IMG/VR virus record: IMGVR_UViG_3300025313_000042
Location: 1 to 42,825 of that record
DNA: 42,825 nucleotides
Source: a virus
Reading direction: 5' to 3' (one strand)
The translations under genes were made by a program, and so were the position numbers. Shown piece by piece: positions 29,290 to 36,168 of the stretch. Each line of letters opens with the position of its first letter. The stretch's first letter is position 1. The notes beneath the pieces are model-generated. The model was not told the DNA's origin, did not search any database, and saw only the letters and a list, made by a program, of their open reading frames with translations.

Positions 29290-29824
29290 CGAGCCGCAGG
29301 GCGCATCGTGGTTTGCGGGATACGAAGCAGCCGTACAGGTAGCGGAGGCTCTACTTGCTGAGGACAATGAGGCAGAAACGAAGCTTGCCGACGCGGTAGC
29401 GTGGGGCGCAGCACTGGCGCAATTCCTACGTGCGCTAACGGTAAGTTACGCCTCCGTGAGAGTAGGTTCAGGTGATGAAATTGATGGCTTGCTCGCTGAC
29501 CCGCCCGCAGCTATCCGCGAGGTACAGGAGCGGCTGATGCAGACGGAAGAGCACCGTACTAACGAGCGGCAGCCAAGCGGTCATCGCTATTGCTGTGCCC
29601 TTGAACTATGGGGTCGTGAGTGCCCAGACGAGGGGCCGCCTACCTGTACTTGCGACTTCGAGAGAGCCCAGCTTGCCGAGGCGAAAGCGCAGAAGGATGC
29701 GTTGGTGACAGCACTGGAACCCTTTGCAGGAGGAGGAGGACACGCCTATGGCTACGACGATTGCAGACATTGCACTGCTTATCAGGTGCTGGCCCGTGTT
29801 CGCTCAGGGGAGGGCAAGCAATGA
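29273..29824 (+). CDS. GASWFAGYEA paralogue 2 (183 aa)
   Basis: MGEMTDEPQGASWFAGYEA starts directly with the block shared with the previous protein, then a helix AVQVAEALLAEDNEAE, a segment DPPAAIREVQERLMQTEEH, GHRYCCALELWGRECPDEG and CTCDFERAQLAEAKAQ, and an end ALVTALEPFAGGGG then DDCRHCTAYQVLARV. Several Cys pairs suggest metal binding. A tandem duplicate with divergence; role unknown. Confidence 0.55.
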   Translation: MGEMTDEPQGASWFAGYEAAVQVAEALLAEDNEAETKLADAVAWGAALAQFLRALTVSYASVRVGSGDEIDGLLADPPAAIREVQERLMQTEEHRTNERQPSGHRYCCALELWGRECPDEGPPTCTCDFERAQLAEAKAQKDALVTALEPFAGGGGHAYGYDDCRHCTAYQVLARVRSGEGKQ

Positions 29825-30033
29825 GCCGCCACACGCATGACAAACGCGAGGACAACGGGACGAGGGCCAAGCTCGCGCTGTACGAGGAGATGCGCCTAAA
29901 GCTGAGCGAGCGTGGGTGCGAGTGGGCCGTACCCTGCTACCATGAACCGGACAACAACAAGTGCGAGACCTGTGACTTGGTGGCTCGCGCTGATGCGATT
30001 GAAGAGCTCAAACAAACTGAGAGTCAGGACTGA
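29821..30033 (+). CDS. Small Cys-pair protein (70 aa)
   Basis: ATGA overlap with the previous gene. Basic start (MSRHTHDKREDNGTRAK), helix ALYEEMRLKLSERGCEWAVP, then CYHEPDNNKCETCDLVARAD and an acidic helix. C...CxxC is a possible zinc site. Last gene of the GC-rich cassette. Unknown. Confidence 0.55.
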   Translation: MSRHTHDKREDNGTRAKLALYEEMRLKLSERGCEWAVPCYHEPDNNKCETCDLVARADAIEELKQTESQD

Positions 30034-30050
30034 GGCCCGTACTCCTGTTA

Positions 30051-30530
30051 GTGATCGCTACAGTAGTAACACTAGCAGGACTACAGGTAGGAGTAAACAA
30101 TGAACAACCAAGTGGCACTAACCACAGGACTGTCCATAGGTACATTAGTGGGAGTACTAGTATCGGGACTGCCACCTTGGGTGTTCCTGTCCATAGTGGG
30201 AGCGGCATCCCTAATAGCACTATGGCGCCTGAACCAGTTACCACCAACGCACCAGTCCTCACACCAACGGAAGACTTCATCTGCAGCTATGCATGGGAAT
30301 GTAGGGTGGCGCTGTATATCGCAAGGTGTGAAGCTGGACCTGACTACACAGCAGGAGACAACGCCACCAGTGGAGCTAGAGGAACCTTCCAGATCCACCC
30401 CATACACAAAGGACTAGTAAAGGAGTTAGGTTATACGTGGGAGCAGATGTTAGAACTGGAGCCAAATGTAGCAGTAGCTTTCCAGTTGTACTTGAGTCCT
30501 AGAGGCTGGAGTCATTGGGACTGTTACTAG
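30051..30530 (+). CDS. Lysozyme/transglycosylase-like protein (up to 159 aa)
   Basis: The C-terminal 95 residues carry the lysozyme-like pattern: RVALYIARCEAGPDYTAGDN with a candidate catalytic Glu, TSGARGTFQIHPIHKG, LGYTWEQMLELEPNVAVAFQ and SPRGWSHWDCY. The N-terminus (from GTG 30051) is hydrophobic (IATVVTLAGLQVGV) with a Ser/Thr linker, like a signal anchor. A start at ATG 30222 is the alternative. It overlaps the membrane-protein frame at 30100-30417. A peptidoglycan hydrolase in the early strand is unexpected. Confidence 0.6.
   Translation: MIATVVTLAGLQVGVNNEQPSGTNHRTVHRYISGSTSIGTATLGVPVHSGSGIPNSTMAPEPVTTNAPVLTPTEDFICSYAWECRVALYIARCEAGPDYTAGDNATSGARGTFQIHPIHKGLVKELGYTWEQMLELEPNVAVAFQLYLSPRGWSHWDCY
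30100..30417 (+). CDS. Membrane protein, holin-like candidate (105 aa)
   Basis: ATG after AGGTAGGAG, the best ribosome site here. ALTTGLSIGTLVGVLVSG then PPWVFLSIVGAASLIALWRL form two hydrophobic segments; the tail after about residue 50 is disordered and reads the other frame of the lysozyme-like gene. A small membrane protein paired with a muralytic domain suggests a lysis or peptidoglycan-entry pair. Dual coding makes the exact end uncertain. Confidence 0.5.
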   Translation: MNNQVALTTGLSIGTLVGVLVSGLPPWVFLSIVGAASLIALWRLNQLPPTHQSSHQRKTSSAAMHGNVGWRCISQGVKLDLTTQQETTPPVELEEPSRSTPYTKD

Positions 30531-30546
30531 AAAAGAGAGGTGTATC

Positions 30547-30726
30547 ATTTCATGCAGTTGGTTAACCACTGAGCAAGTAAAAGAGTACCTACAGCTAAAG
30601 GACAGGGTTAGTGTCTATAACTTAACTAAACAGGGCTTTCTAAAGGCTCACCCTCTGGGGACTAGTCGTAAGAGGTATTGTCTGGAGGAGATACAGAGGG
30701 CCATGGGAGTAGAGAAAGATGACTGA
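30547..30726 (+). CDS. Excisionase/MerR-like HTH protein, apparent ATT start (59 aa)
   Basis: SWLTTEQVKEYLQLKDRVSV then NLTKQGFLKAHPLGTSRKRY and CLEEIQRAMG: the helix-turn-wing of excisionase and MerR-like proteins. The frame has no ATG, GTG or TTG after the upstream stop. ATT at 30547 lies six bases after GAGAGG and would give MSCSWLTTEQV. ATC at 30544 is closer than usual. Overlaps the next gene by 8 bp. Confidence 0.6.
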   Translation: MSCSWLTTEQVKEYLQLKDRVSVYNLTKQGFLKAHPLGTSRKRYCLEEIQRAMGVEKDD

Positions 30727-30880
30727 GTTTAACTTTATAATAGAGAAACACGCAGATGATGAGTGGGAGGTTTACCTATCTCATCAGTGTGACGCCTGGA
30801 ATACAGCAGGTGACGGCTGGAATGGAGTCCCTTATAAGGAAGCTGTAAATAGGCTTCACCTTTTTATACAAGAGGCTTAG
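30719..30880 (+). CDS. Small hypothetical protein (53 aa)
   Basis: ATG at 30719 overlaps the HTH stop. TEFNFIIEKHADDEWEVYLS then WNTAGDGWNGVPYKEAVNRL and a helix: the beta-beta-alpha form of short phage proteins that carry a beta hairpin and one helix. Unknown. Confidence 0.55.
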   Translation: MTEFNFIIEKHADDEWEVYLSHQCDAWNTAGDGWNGVPYKEAVNRLHLFIQEA

Positions 30881-30928
30881 GTGGCACTGGAGAATCTTAC
30901 GAACCGTACACCACAGGAATAGGACACT

Positions 30929-31645
30929 ATGACGTTGTACTGTGACACTCATGAGCCTGTAGCTGCCTTTACCAGTATACAACAGGCAGTACCTGCAGCA
31001 CTAACCAATCTTAATGACCAACGCTGGGCAGACTACATGTGGAAGGACTACAGTGGCAAAGCCGTACATATTGAAAGGAAGCAGTGGGGTGAACTTACTA
31101 ACGGTGTGGAGAAGATTGAGTACCAACTAAGGGAGGAACAGGCTGCACATAAGGACGCTAGGTTAGGATTGATAGTGGAGGGTATAGCTACGCCTAGTGT
31201 ATTGGGTACGCAGCTCTGGGCACCTAGTAAGGCTACTAAGAAGTCAGTGTGGTATGCTACTAGAGAGCAAAGTACTAGGTACAGTCTGCTAATGGCTTGG
31301 CTGTACCAAGTAGAGAAGTTTATAGAGGTACATTATACAGCTACGCTAGAGGGGACATGTCAGGCACTGGTGGCCTTTTATAAGTCAGACCAAAAGGAAG
31401 AACACAGTACCTTTCATAGGCACCTACACAACTTCAACTGGCACCCTAATCCTCAAGTAGAGATGTTAATGAGTATAGGTCATGGCATAGGAATTGGTGC
31501 CACTAAGGCAGAGGCACTTATAACACAGTACGGAACTGTGTGGAACCTGCTGAATAAGACTCCAGTAGAGCTGGCCAAGACTGGTGGTATAGGAGTTCAT
31601 CTAGCTACCAGGCTATTGAGAAAAGTAGGCAGAAGTGATATATAA
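30929..31645 (+). CDS. ERCC4/XPF-type nuclease with HhH domain (238 aa)
   Basis: ERCC4 core: Asp6 in MTLYCDTHEP and Glu49-Arg50-Lys51 in AVHIERKQWGEL, followed by ARLGLIVEGIA. The C-terminal 60 residues form a helix-hairpin-helix pair: LMSIGHGIGIGATKAEALI and AKTGGIGVHLATRLLRK. Phage enzymes of this type cut branched DNA or replication flaps. Placed between regulators and the DNA methyltransferase. The second motif is ERK-xx-GEL rather than ERK-xxxDL, a mild variant. Confidence 0.8.
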   Translation: MTLYCDTHEPVAAFTSIQQAVPAALTNLNDQRWADYMWKDYSGKAVHIERKQWGELTNGVEKIEYQLREEQAAHKDARLGLIVEGIATPSVLGTQLWAPSKATKKSVWYATREQSTRYSLLMAWLYQVEKFIEVHYTATLEGTCQALVAFYKSDQKEEHSTFHRHLHNFNWHPNPQVEMLMSIGHGIGIGATKAEALITQYGTVWNLLNKTPVELAKTGGIGVHLATRLLRKVGRSDI

Positions 31646-31693
31646 ATGCCTGACCTAAGTCTGCTACTACACTATAGTATAGAAAGGATAAGA

Positions 31694-32560
31694 ATGACTA
31701 CAGAAACAAGACAGTTCGCTCCCGACTACAACCAGGATGAGAAGGGTTGGTGGCTCTTTCCTAGAGACATAGAGCTAAGAAAGGAACTGTACCCACAGGA
31801 GGTCTTCGAGCACCCAGCTAAGGCTAATTTGTTCCTGGTTAGAGAAATGGCTAAGTACCTGACAAAGCCTGGAGACTCAGTACTTGATCCCTTTGCTGGA
31901 GTAGGTAGCCAAATGATTTCAGCACTAGACGGTAGGAAGGTAGTGCTTATAGAGTTAGAACCATACTTCATAGATCTACTGAAGGGGACTGTGGATACCT
32001 GGAGGGAGACTAAGGAAATAGCTGATGTGTATATCTACCAGGGGGACTGCAGACAGGTACTGGAGAAGCTTCCCTTCTTGGTAGATGCAGTTATATTCAG
32101 TCCTCCATACTCTACTACAATGGCCTCCTCCGGTATAAGGCTAGAGAGTGAAGTGGATAAGAGAATGGATAAAGGCTGGTCCTCTGAGCGCGCTAATACT
32201 ACTAGTGGCTATGCAACTGGACAGTACACAAGGTCTGCACTTAACATGAGTAGACTCAACCCATTCTTCTATAGCCAAGCTATGGACTTGTTCTTTAAGA
32301 GATTAGCTGCCAGAGTGGCTCTTGGTGGTAGAGTCTGTGTAATTAGTAAAGACCGGATTGAAGGCCCTAGAAGGATTATGCTATCAGAGCCAGTTATACT
32401 TAGAGCCCAGCGTCATGGGCTGAAGTTGGAGGAGTGGCTGAAGTGGAAGCCTCCTAGTACTATAGCTAAGGCCAGTGCTACCTTAGCACTGAAGACGCAT
32501 GGGAAGATAGTAAACGTGGTTGAGGACGAAGACCTGCTGATATTTGTGAAGGATAAGTAG
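31694..32560 (+). CDS. Amino-group DNA methyltransferase (288 aa)
   Basis: Motif X-I: EHPAKANLFLVREMAKYLTK then GDSVLDPFAGVGSQM; cofactor acid in KVVLIELEPYFIDLL; motif IV AVIFSPPYSTTM. SPPY occurs in N4-cytosine and some N6-adenine enzymes. The target recognition part is likely 165-230. ATG 31694 (after AAAGGATAAGA) is preferred over ATG 31646, which has no ribosome site. No restriction nuclease lies next to it; it probably protects phage DNA. See the finding on CTAG abundance. Confidence 0.8.
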   Translation: MTTETRQFAPDYNQDEKGWWLFPRDIELRKELYPQEVFEHPAKANLFLVREMAKYLTKPGDSVLDPFAGVGSQMISALDGRKVVLIELEPYFIDLLKGTVDTWRETKEIADVYIYQGDCRQVLEKLPFLVDAVIFSPPYSTTMASSGIRLESEVDKRMDKGWSSERANTTSGYATGQYTRSALNMSRLNPFFYSQAMDLFFKRLAARVALGGRVCVISKDRIEGPRRIMLSEPVILRAQRHGLKLEEWLKWKPPSTIAKASATLALKTHGKIVNVVEDEDLLIFVKDK

Positions 32561-32633
32561 TTAGTTACCATCCGTTGTAATGCCCCATACAATGGGAATC
32601 AATCCCCACATGGTACCCAACGTCACCAACCAT

Positions 32634-32663
32634 TTGACAAACCGTTGTACGGTGCGTTACAAT
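32634..32663 (+). promoter_or_regulatory. Second leaderless promoter
   Basis: TTGACA (32634-32639), 18-bp spacer, TACAAT (32658-32663), six bases, ATG at 32670. The same geometry as the promoter at 23740. Upstream, related words CCGTTGTAATG (about 32571) and CGTTACAATGG (about 32656) form an interrupted inverted pair. Confidence 0.8.
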
Positions 32664-32669
32664 GGCGGT

Positions 32670-33116
32670 ATGGACACATTACCTGATGATCCCAAACCCC
32701 AAATCAAACGCCGCACCATTGTTTGCCCCAACTGCAGCCAATCCTTTAGTACACGTAAAAGCTATCAACGATTTTGCAGTCAGTCCTGTCAGGCTGCTTA
32801 CTGGAAGGAGAAGAACTCATTTGACTCTATAGGTAGAGAAAGTGGATTGCCAACAGCGACAGTAGGTACTATTGGAGAATTGGCTGTAGCCCTCGACTTG
32901 CTACGGCGTGGCTATCACGTTTTCAGAGCTTTGAGTCCCAGTTGTCCCGCTGATTTAGTGGCCTACAGAGATGGCGACCCTCTTAAGATAGAAGTTCGTA
33001 CGGGGTACCTTCGTAATGGTAAGCTATATGCCGTCCGAAAGCTCAATGGCAACATCGACCATCTAGCTATCTCCACTACTGCAGGTCTCTTCTATGAACC
33101 AGAGTTAGGTACATGA
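32670..33116 (+). CDS. Zinc ribbon plus PD-(D/E)XK nuclease-like protein, leaderless (148 aa)
   Basis: Residues 15-47: RRTIVCPNCSQSFSTRKSYQ then RFCSQSCQAAYW, a Cys4 knuckle set. Residues 60-148: VGTIGELAVALDLLRRGYHV, PSCPADLVAY with the Asp, and LKIEVRTG where the Lys of E-x-K is Arg. The order follows small endonucleases that act on junctions or introns. The start is fixed by the promoter; the longer upstream frame lies in promoter DNA. Activity may be altered by the Lys-to-Arg change. Confidence 0.65.
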   Translation: MDTLPDDPKPQIKRRTIVCPNCSQSFSTRKSYQRFCSQSCQAAYWKEKNSFDSIGRESGLPTATVGTIGELAVALDLLRRGYHVFRALSPSCPADLVAYRDGDPLKIEVRTGYLRNGKLYAVRKLNGNIDHLAISTTAGLFYEPELGT

Positions 33117-33277
33117 TCCCCCTACTAGAAGCCCTGGACCACATAGAGATAGGAGTAAGCAACTGTTGGGGCTGTGATGACTACACGCAGAGAGTACTAA
33201 AGATAGGAAAGACTTACTTGTGTGCTACCTGCCTCAGGGAGTTAGCCAAGGAGCTGGACAGAATAGATGGAAGATAG
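33113..33277 (+). CDS. Zinc-ribbon protein upstream of polymerase (54 aa)
   Basis: ATGA overlap with the nuclease gene and an 11-bp overlap with the polymerase gene. SNCWGCDDYTQRVLKIG and YLCATCLRELAKELDR are two CxxC knuckles 18 residues apart. Probably translated together with the polymerase. Confidence 0.6.
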   Translation: MIPLLEALDHIEIGVSNCWGCDDYTQRVLKIGKTYLCATCLRELAKELDRIDGR

Positions 33278-35081
33278 TGGCCTTGCCTACTGGGGAGACA
33301 AGGACTTCACTGAAGACCAGCTGATAGACTACCTACTGGATAATCAGTGGAGTACTGTTTCCTGTGACGTGGAGACTATAGGACTTAAGGACAGGACTTT
33401 AATAGGCATAGGTATTGGGTTAAGTGAGACTGAGGCTGTATACTTTAGAGTATTACCAGAGCCTACCCAGCATTTAACTCTGGCCTTACAGATACTACTG
33501 CAGGCTAGTACAGTAGTCTTCCACAATGGCATCTTTGATCTAACTGTAATTATGAAGTGGTGTATAGAGTCAGGTACAGATTGGCCTGTAGCTGGGCCTT
33601 GGGTAGCTCCTACTGTACCATTGGTTGAAGGTAGATATGAGGTGCCGCCCGCTGTTGCAGCTGTGGCTGACAGAGTACAGGACACTAGCCTCATGGCCCA
33701 GGTGCAAGGGCTGCCACAGAATAGCCTGCAGGGCTGTACACATAGGTACTGTTGTACAGAGCTAGATGCCATTAGTGATATACTTCCTAAAAGGCAAAGT
33801 ATGCTAGACCTGTTCTGGGGGGATACAGCTAGGAAGTGCTTAAGGGACTGTATTGGGACACTTAGGCTATGGTATACAATGCAGGGGCCTGACTGGAGTA
33901 AGGGTAAGGAGCTGTACTGGAGGCACAAGGATAACTGGACGCTACTAGACCTGACCGAGAGTAATGAACATTATGTATCTCTGGGTATGCAGGACTGCTA
34001 TGAGACTGACCGTCAGTTAATACTGTTACTACTCCGTATGACTGCTAGAGGTAAGGCTCTAAGGCAGGGTAGAGTCGAAGCCTGGTATCAGAAGTTAAGC
34101 CACGATAGACTAGCTTATGCAGACATATGTAGTAAGGAGTTCTTTAATCCCAGTAGCCCTCAACAAGTAGGTCTTACATTGGCAGTCAGGGGTAACTTCC
34201 TACCGTTTACTAAGTCTAAGAAACAACTTAAGACTGATGATGAGGTACTTAGTGAGTTAACAGATCCACTGGCAGCAGTGGTGTTAGAGTATCGTAGGCT
34301 GACTAAGTTGTTAGGGACTTACTTCAGACCGTACCGAGGTGAGATCAGAGGCTACACACATTTTAGGCAGGACTTAAGCACCAGCCGCCTTAGTAGCTCT
34401 GACAGAAACGAGCAGAACATACCAGAGTTTGCTAGAGACATCTTTGCACCAGACAATGGAGTCTGGACTTGGATGGACTTTAACCAGTTGGAGACTAGAA
34501 TACTAGCAGCAATAAGTCAAGACCCTGTGATGTTAGCAGCTTACGCTAGAGGCGATGACGCACATTGGGTGACACAGCAGGCACTATGGCCTGGAACCAG
34601 TCGTGATGATAAAGGGCACAGACTACTTGCTAAGACTCTTAATCACGCGATGGCCTACAGGGCACAAGACTTTACTCTATCTAAACATACTAAGATACCT
34701 ATTAGTACCTGCAGGAACTACAGATTAAAATGGCAGGAGACCTACCCTGATGTTGAACGGTGGCAGCTGCAGGTAGTGGAAGGAGGCTGGGAACATGGCT
34801 GGGTAGAGAACATGCTTGGTAGGAGATGTAGGCTACCTACGCTGGACACAGCTGTACCTGACCATATAGAGAAGTGTGCTATTAACTACGGCATCCAAAG
34901 CAGTGCAGCAGATATAGTAAAGCGGGCTATGTTACATCCTGATGTACTTAGGCTAGACCAAGCATTACAGGTACATGATGAGATACTAGTAGATGGGCCT
35001 GCAGAGTTTCCTAAAGCGCTGGAAACAGTAGGCCCACTACTTACTCCGTTCGAAGTTAAGAGCGGGGCCTTTTGGTCCTAA
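33267..35081 (+). CDS. Family A DNA polymerase with 3'-5' exonuclease (604 aa)
   Basis: Exonuclease: VSCDVETIGLKDRTLIGIGI with Asp-x-Glu, then TVVFHNGIFDLTVIM, then a degenerate third motif LGMQDCYETDRQ. Polymerase: motif A TWMDFNQLETRILAAIS (Asp and Glu kept), motif B RLLAKTLNHAMAYRAQDF (Lys and Tyr kept, His at the place of Phe762 of E. coli Pol I), motif C LQVHDEILVDG. No 5'-3' nuclease domain, as usual in phages. It replicates the phage genome. Last gene of the early unit; its end overlaps a minus-strand gene. Confidence 0.9.
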   Translation: MEDSGLAYWGDKDFTEDQLIDYLLDNQWSTVSCDVETIGLKDRTLIGIGIGLSETEAVYFRVLPEPTQHLTLALQILLQASTVVFHNGIFDLTVIMKWCIESGTDWPVAGPWVAPTVPLVEGRYEVPPAVAAVADRVQDTSLMAQVQGLPQNSLQGCTHRYCCTELDAISDILPKRQSMLDLFWGDTARKCLRDCIGTLRLWYTMQGPDWSKGKELYWRHKDNWTLLDLTESNEHYVSLGMQDCYETDRQLILLLLRMTARGKALRQGRVEAWYQKLSHDRLAYADICSKEFFNPSSPQQVGLTLAVRGNFLPFTKSKKQLKTDDEVLSELTDPLAAVVLEYRRLTKLLGTYFRPYRGEIRGYTHFRQDLSTSRLSSSDRNEQNIPEFARDIFAPDNGVWTWMDFNQLETRILAAISQDPVMLAAYARGDDAHWVTQQALWPGTSRDDKGHRLLAKTLNHAMAYRAQDFTLSKHTKIPISTCRNYRLKWQETYPDVERWQLQVVEGGWEHGWVENMLGRRCRLPTLDTAVPDHIEKCAINYGIQSSAADIVKRAMLHPDVLRLDQALQVHDEILVDGPAEFPKALETVGPLLTPFEVKSGAFWS

Positions 35082-35277
35082 TGTACTTATCTCTAAGTTT
35101 ACCTTGAGATACGTCTTTTAGGTCAAGCCTATTAGGGTGTCTACTATCCAGGGCTACTAGCTCACCTGACAGTTGCATGTACCTACGAGCGCATAGGATA
35201 CAGATCCAGACATTTGCCTCCAGTAAGTCCTTAAGCAGAGATCCACCGCACTTAGGTCTAGAACAACTGTAGACCAA
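35056..35277 (-). CDS. Zinc-ribbon protein, end of late unit (73 aa)
   Basis: TTG start at 35277 after AAAGGGAG. MVYSCSRPKCGGSLLKD and VWICILCARRYMQLSG give two Cys pairs; the C-terminus is basic (LRDKYIRTKRPRS). Its 3' end overlaps the polymerase gene by 26 bp on the other strand. Possibly a transcription-related finger beside the sigma-like gene. Confidence 0.6.
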   Translation of the reverse strand: MVYSCSRPKCGGSLLKDLLEANVWICILCARRYMQLSGELVALDSRHPNRLDLKDVSQGKLRDKYIRTKRPRS

Positions 35278-35278
35278 T

Positions 35279-35563
35279 TCACACTCCCTTTAGCCTCTGT
35301 TGGAGCCAATACTGGGCGATGTCTGTTCTGGTACCTGACTTAATTCGTGCTGGTATCTCTCGCTGTGTTCGTTCTTTCCTTAGAAAGTCTGCCCTTGCAC
35401 TGAAAGCCATTATTCTAGCTCCACGCACAGTCCTGGGATGGTAGCGTAGGAACTTTACCCAGGCCTCCTGTACTACATCGTCAAAGAAGTTACGTGTCTT
35501 GTAACCTGCAGTATTCGCTACTCGCATTAGAGCAATCCAGTAGAGGAATTGATAAGGGCTCAC
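35279..35563 (-). CDS. Sigma-70 region 2-like protein (94 aa)
   Basis: FLYWIALMRVANTAGY then NFFDDVVQEAWVKFLRYHPR and AFSARADFLRKERTQRE: the core-binding helix (D.VQEA...FL) and -10 recognition helix (AR..FLRKER) of ECF-like sigma region 2. Region 4 is absent. GTG start overlaps the previous TGA. It may redirect host RNA polymerase as a truncated sigma or anti-sigma-like factor late in infection. Confidence 0.6.
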   Translation of the reverse strand: MSPYQFLYWIALMRVANTAGYKTRNFFDDVVQEAWVKFLRYHPRTVRGARIMAFSARADFLRKERTQREIPARIKSGTRTDIAQYWLQQRLKGV

Positions 35564-35796
35564 GGACTTACTGTAGGTGTCACTGTCGGCCCTACCGCTG
35601 GCAGCAAGGGCAGGTCACACGCGACGGCGAACTCAACACCGGAGAGTTTCGTCGCCTCACTTGCACCTGATACCTGCACCGAGAGAAAATACTTCTTGGC
35701 TGCCCGTTCGCAGCCGTCACCCTTGTCCAACCACATGCCCACGAATACCCCCAAGAGAAGCGCACAGCCTAAGAGTGGGACGGCCCAGCCGTTCAC
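35560..35796 (-). CDS. Small membrane or lipoprotein, spanin-like candidate (78 aa)
   Basis: GTG start. MNGWAVPLLGCALLLGVFVG has a hydrophobic segment containing LLGC, which could be a lipobox, followed by a soluble part (KYFLSVQVSGASEATKLSG) and a Pro/Thr/Val tail. It sits right after the endopeptidase gene, where spanins or lysis helpers lie. GC-rich stretch, few CTAG. Confidence 0.45.
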   Translation of the reverse strand: MNGWAVPLLGCALLLGVFVGMWLDKGDGCERAAKKYFLSVQVSGASEATKLSGVEFAVACDLPLLPAVGPTVTPTVSP

Positions 35797-35808
35797 TAAG
35801 GATTCCCG

Positions 35809-36168
35809 TCAGTCTACCTTAACATCAAGCTTTGCTGCCACAGCAAGCGCGATCTTGTCGAGTACCGCCTCGTTCGTAATGGCAGCCGTGACCGCCTGCA
35901 AGAGGGCGAGCCCCTGCACATCAACCTGGGCTGGTGGTATCTTCGCCACTTCCGCAGCGACAATCTGACTAACCAGTTGCCGGAATAGCCCGTTCTGCCA
36001 ATGTGCAGGGTCATGATCAAAGATCGCTGTCCCCAAGTTATGTGCGTTGTAGAGGATCGCGTCCTTTACATTTGTTGCGCCACCAGGACTGTCCCACTTT
36101 GTGCCAAACCAGCGAGCGAGTGCGCCAGCTTCTGCAAGGTCTGCTTCTTGTTGCGCTGTTAGTGCCAT
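35809..36168 (-). CDS. Possible separate product of the endopeptidase C-terminus (119 aa)
   Basis: In-frame internal ATG at 36168, five bases after GGAGAGG. It would give a free C-terminal domain (DSPGGATNVKDAILYNAHNL to the end). Internal starts giving free binding domains are known for some endolysins. Alternatively a remnant of a former gene boundary after fusion. Confidence 0.45.
   Translation of the reverse strand: MALTAQQEADLAEAGALARWFGTKWDSPGGATNVKDAILYNAHNLGTAIFDHDPAHWQNGLFRQLVSQIVAAEVAKIPPAQVDVQGLALLQAVTAAITNEAVLDKIALAVAAKLDVKVD

Noticed and set aside
30881-30922. 13-codon frame between 30880 and the ERCC4 gene
   Set aside because: No ribosome site and no homology-like features; treated as spacer.
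32580-32669. N-terminal extension of the nuclease-like gene from 32580
   Set aside because: It runs through the TTGACA-N18-TACAAT promoter; the leaderless ATG at 32670 fits better.
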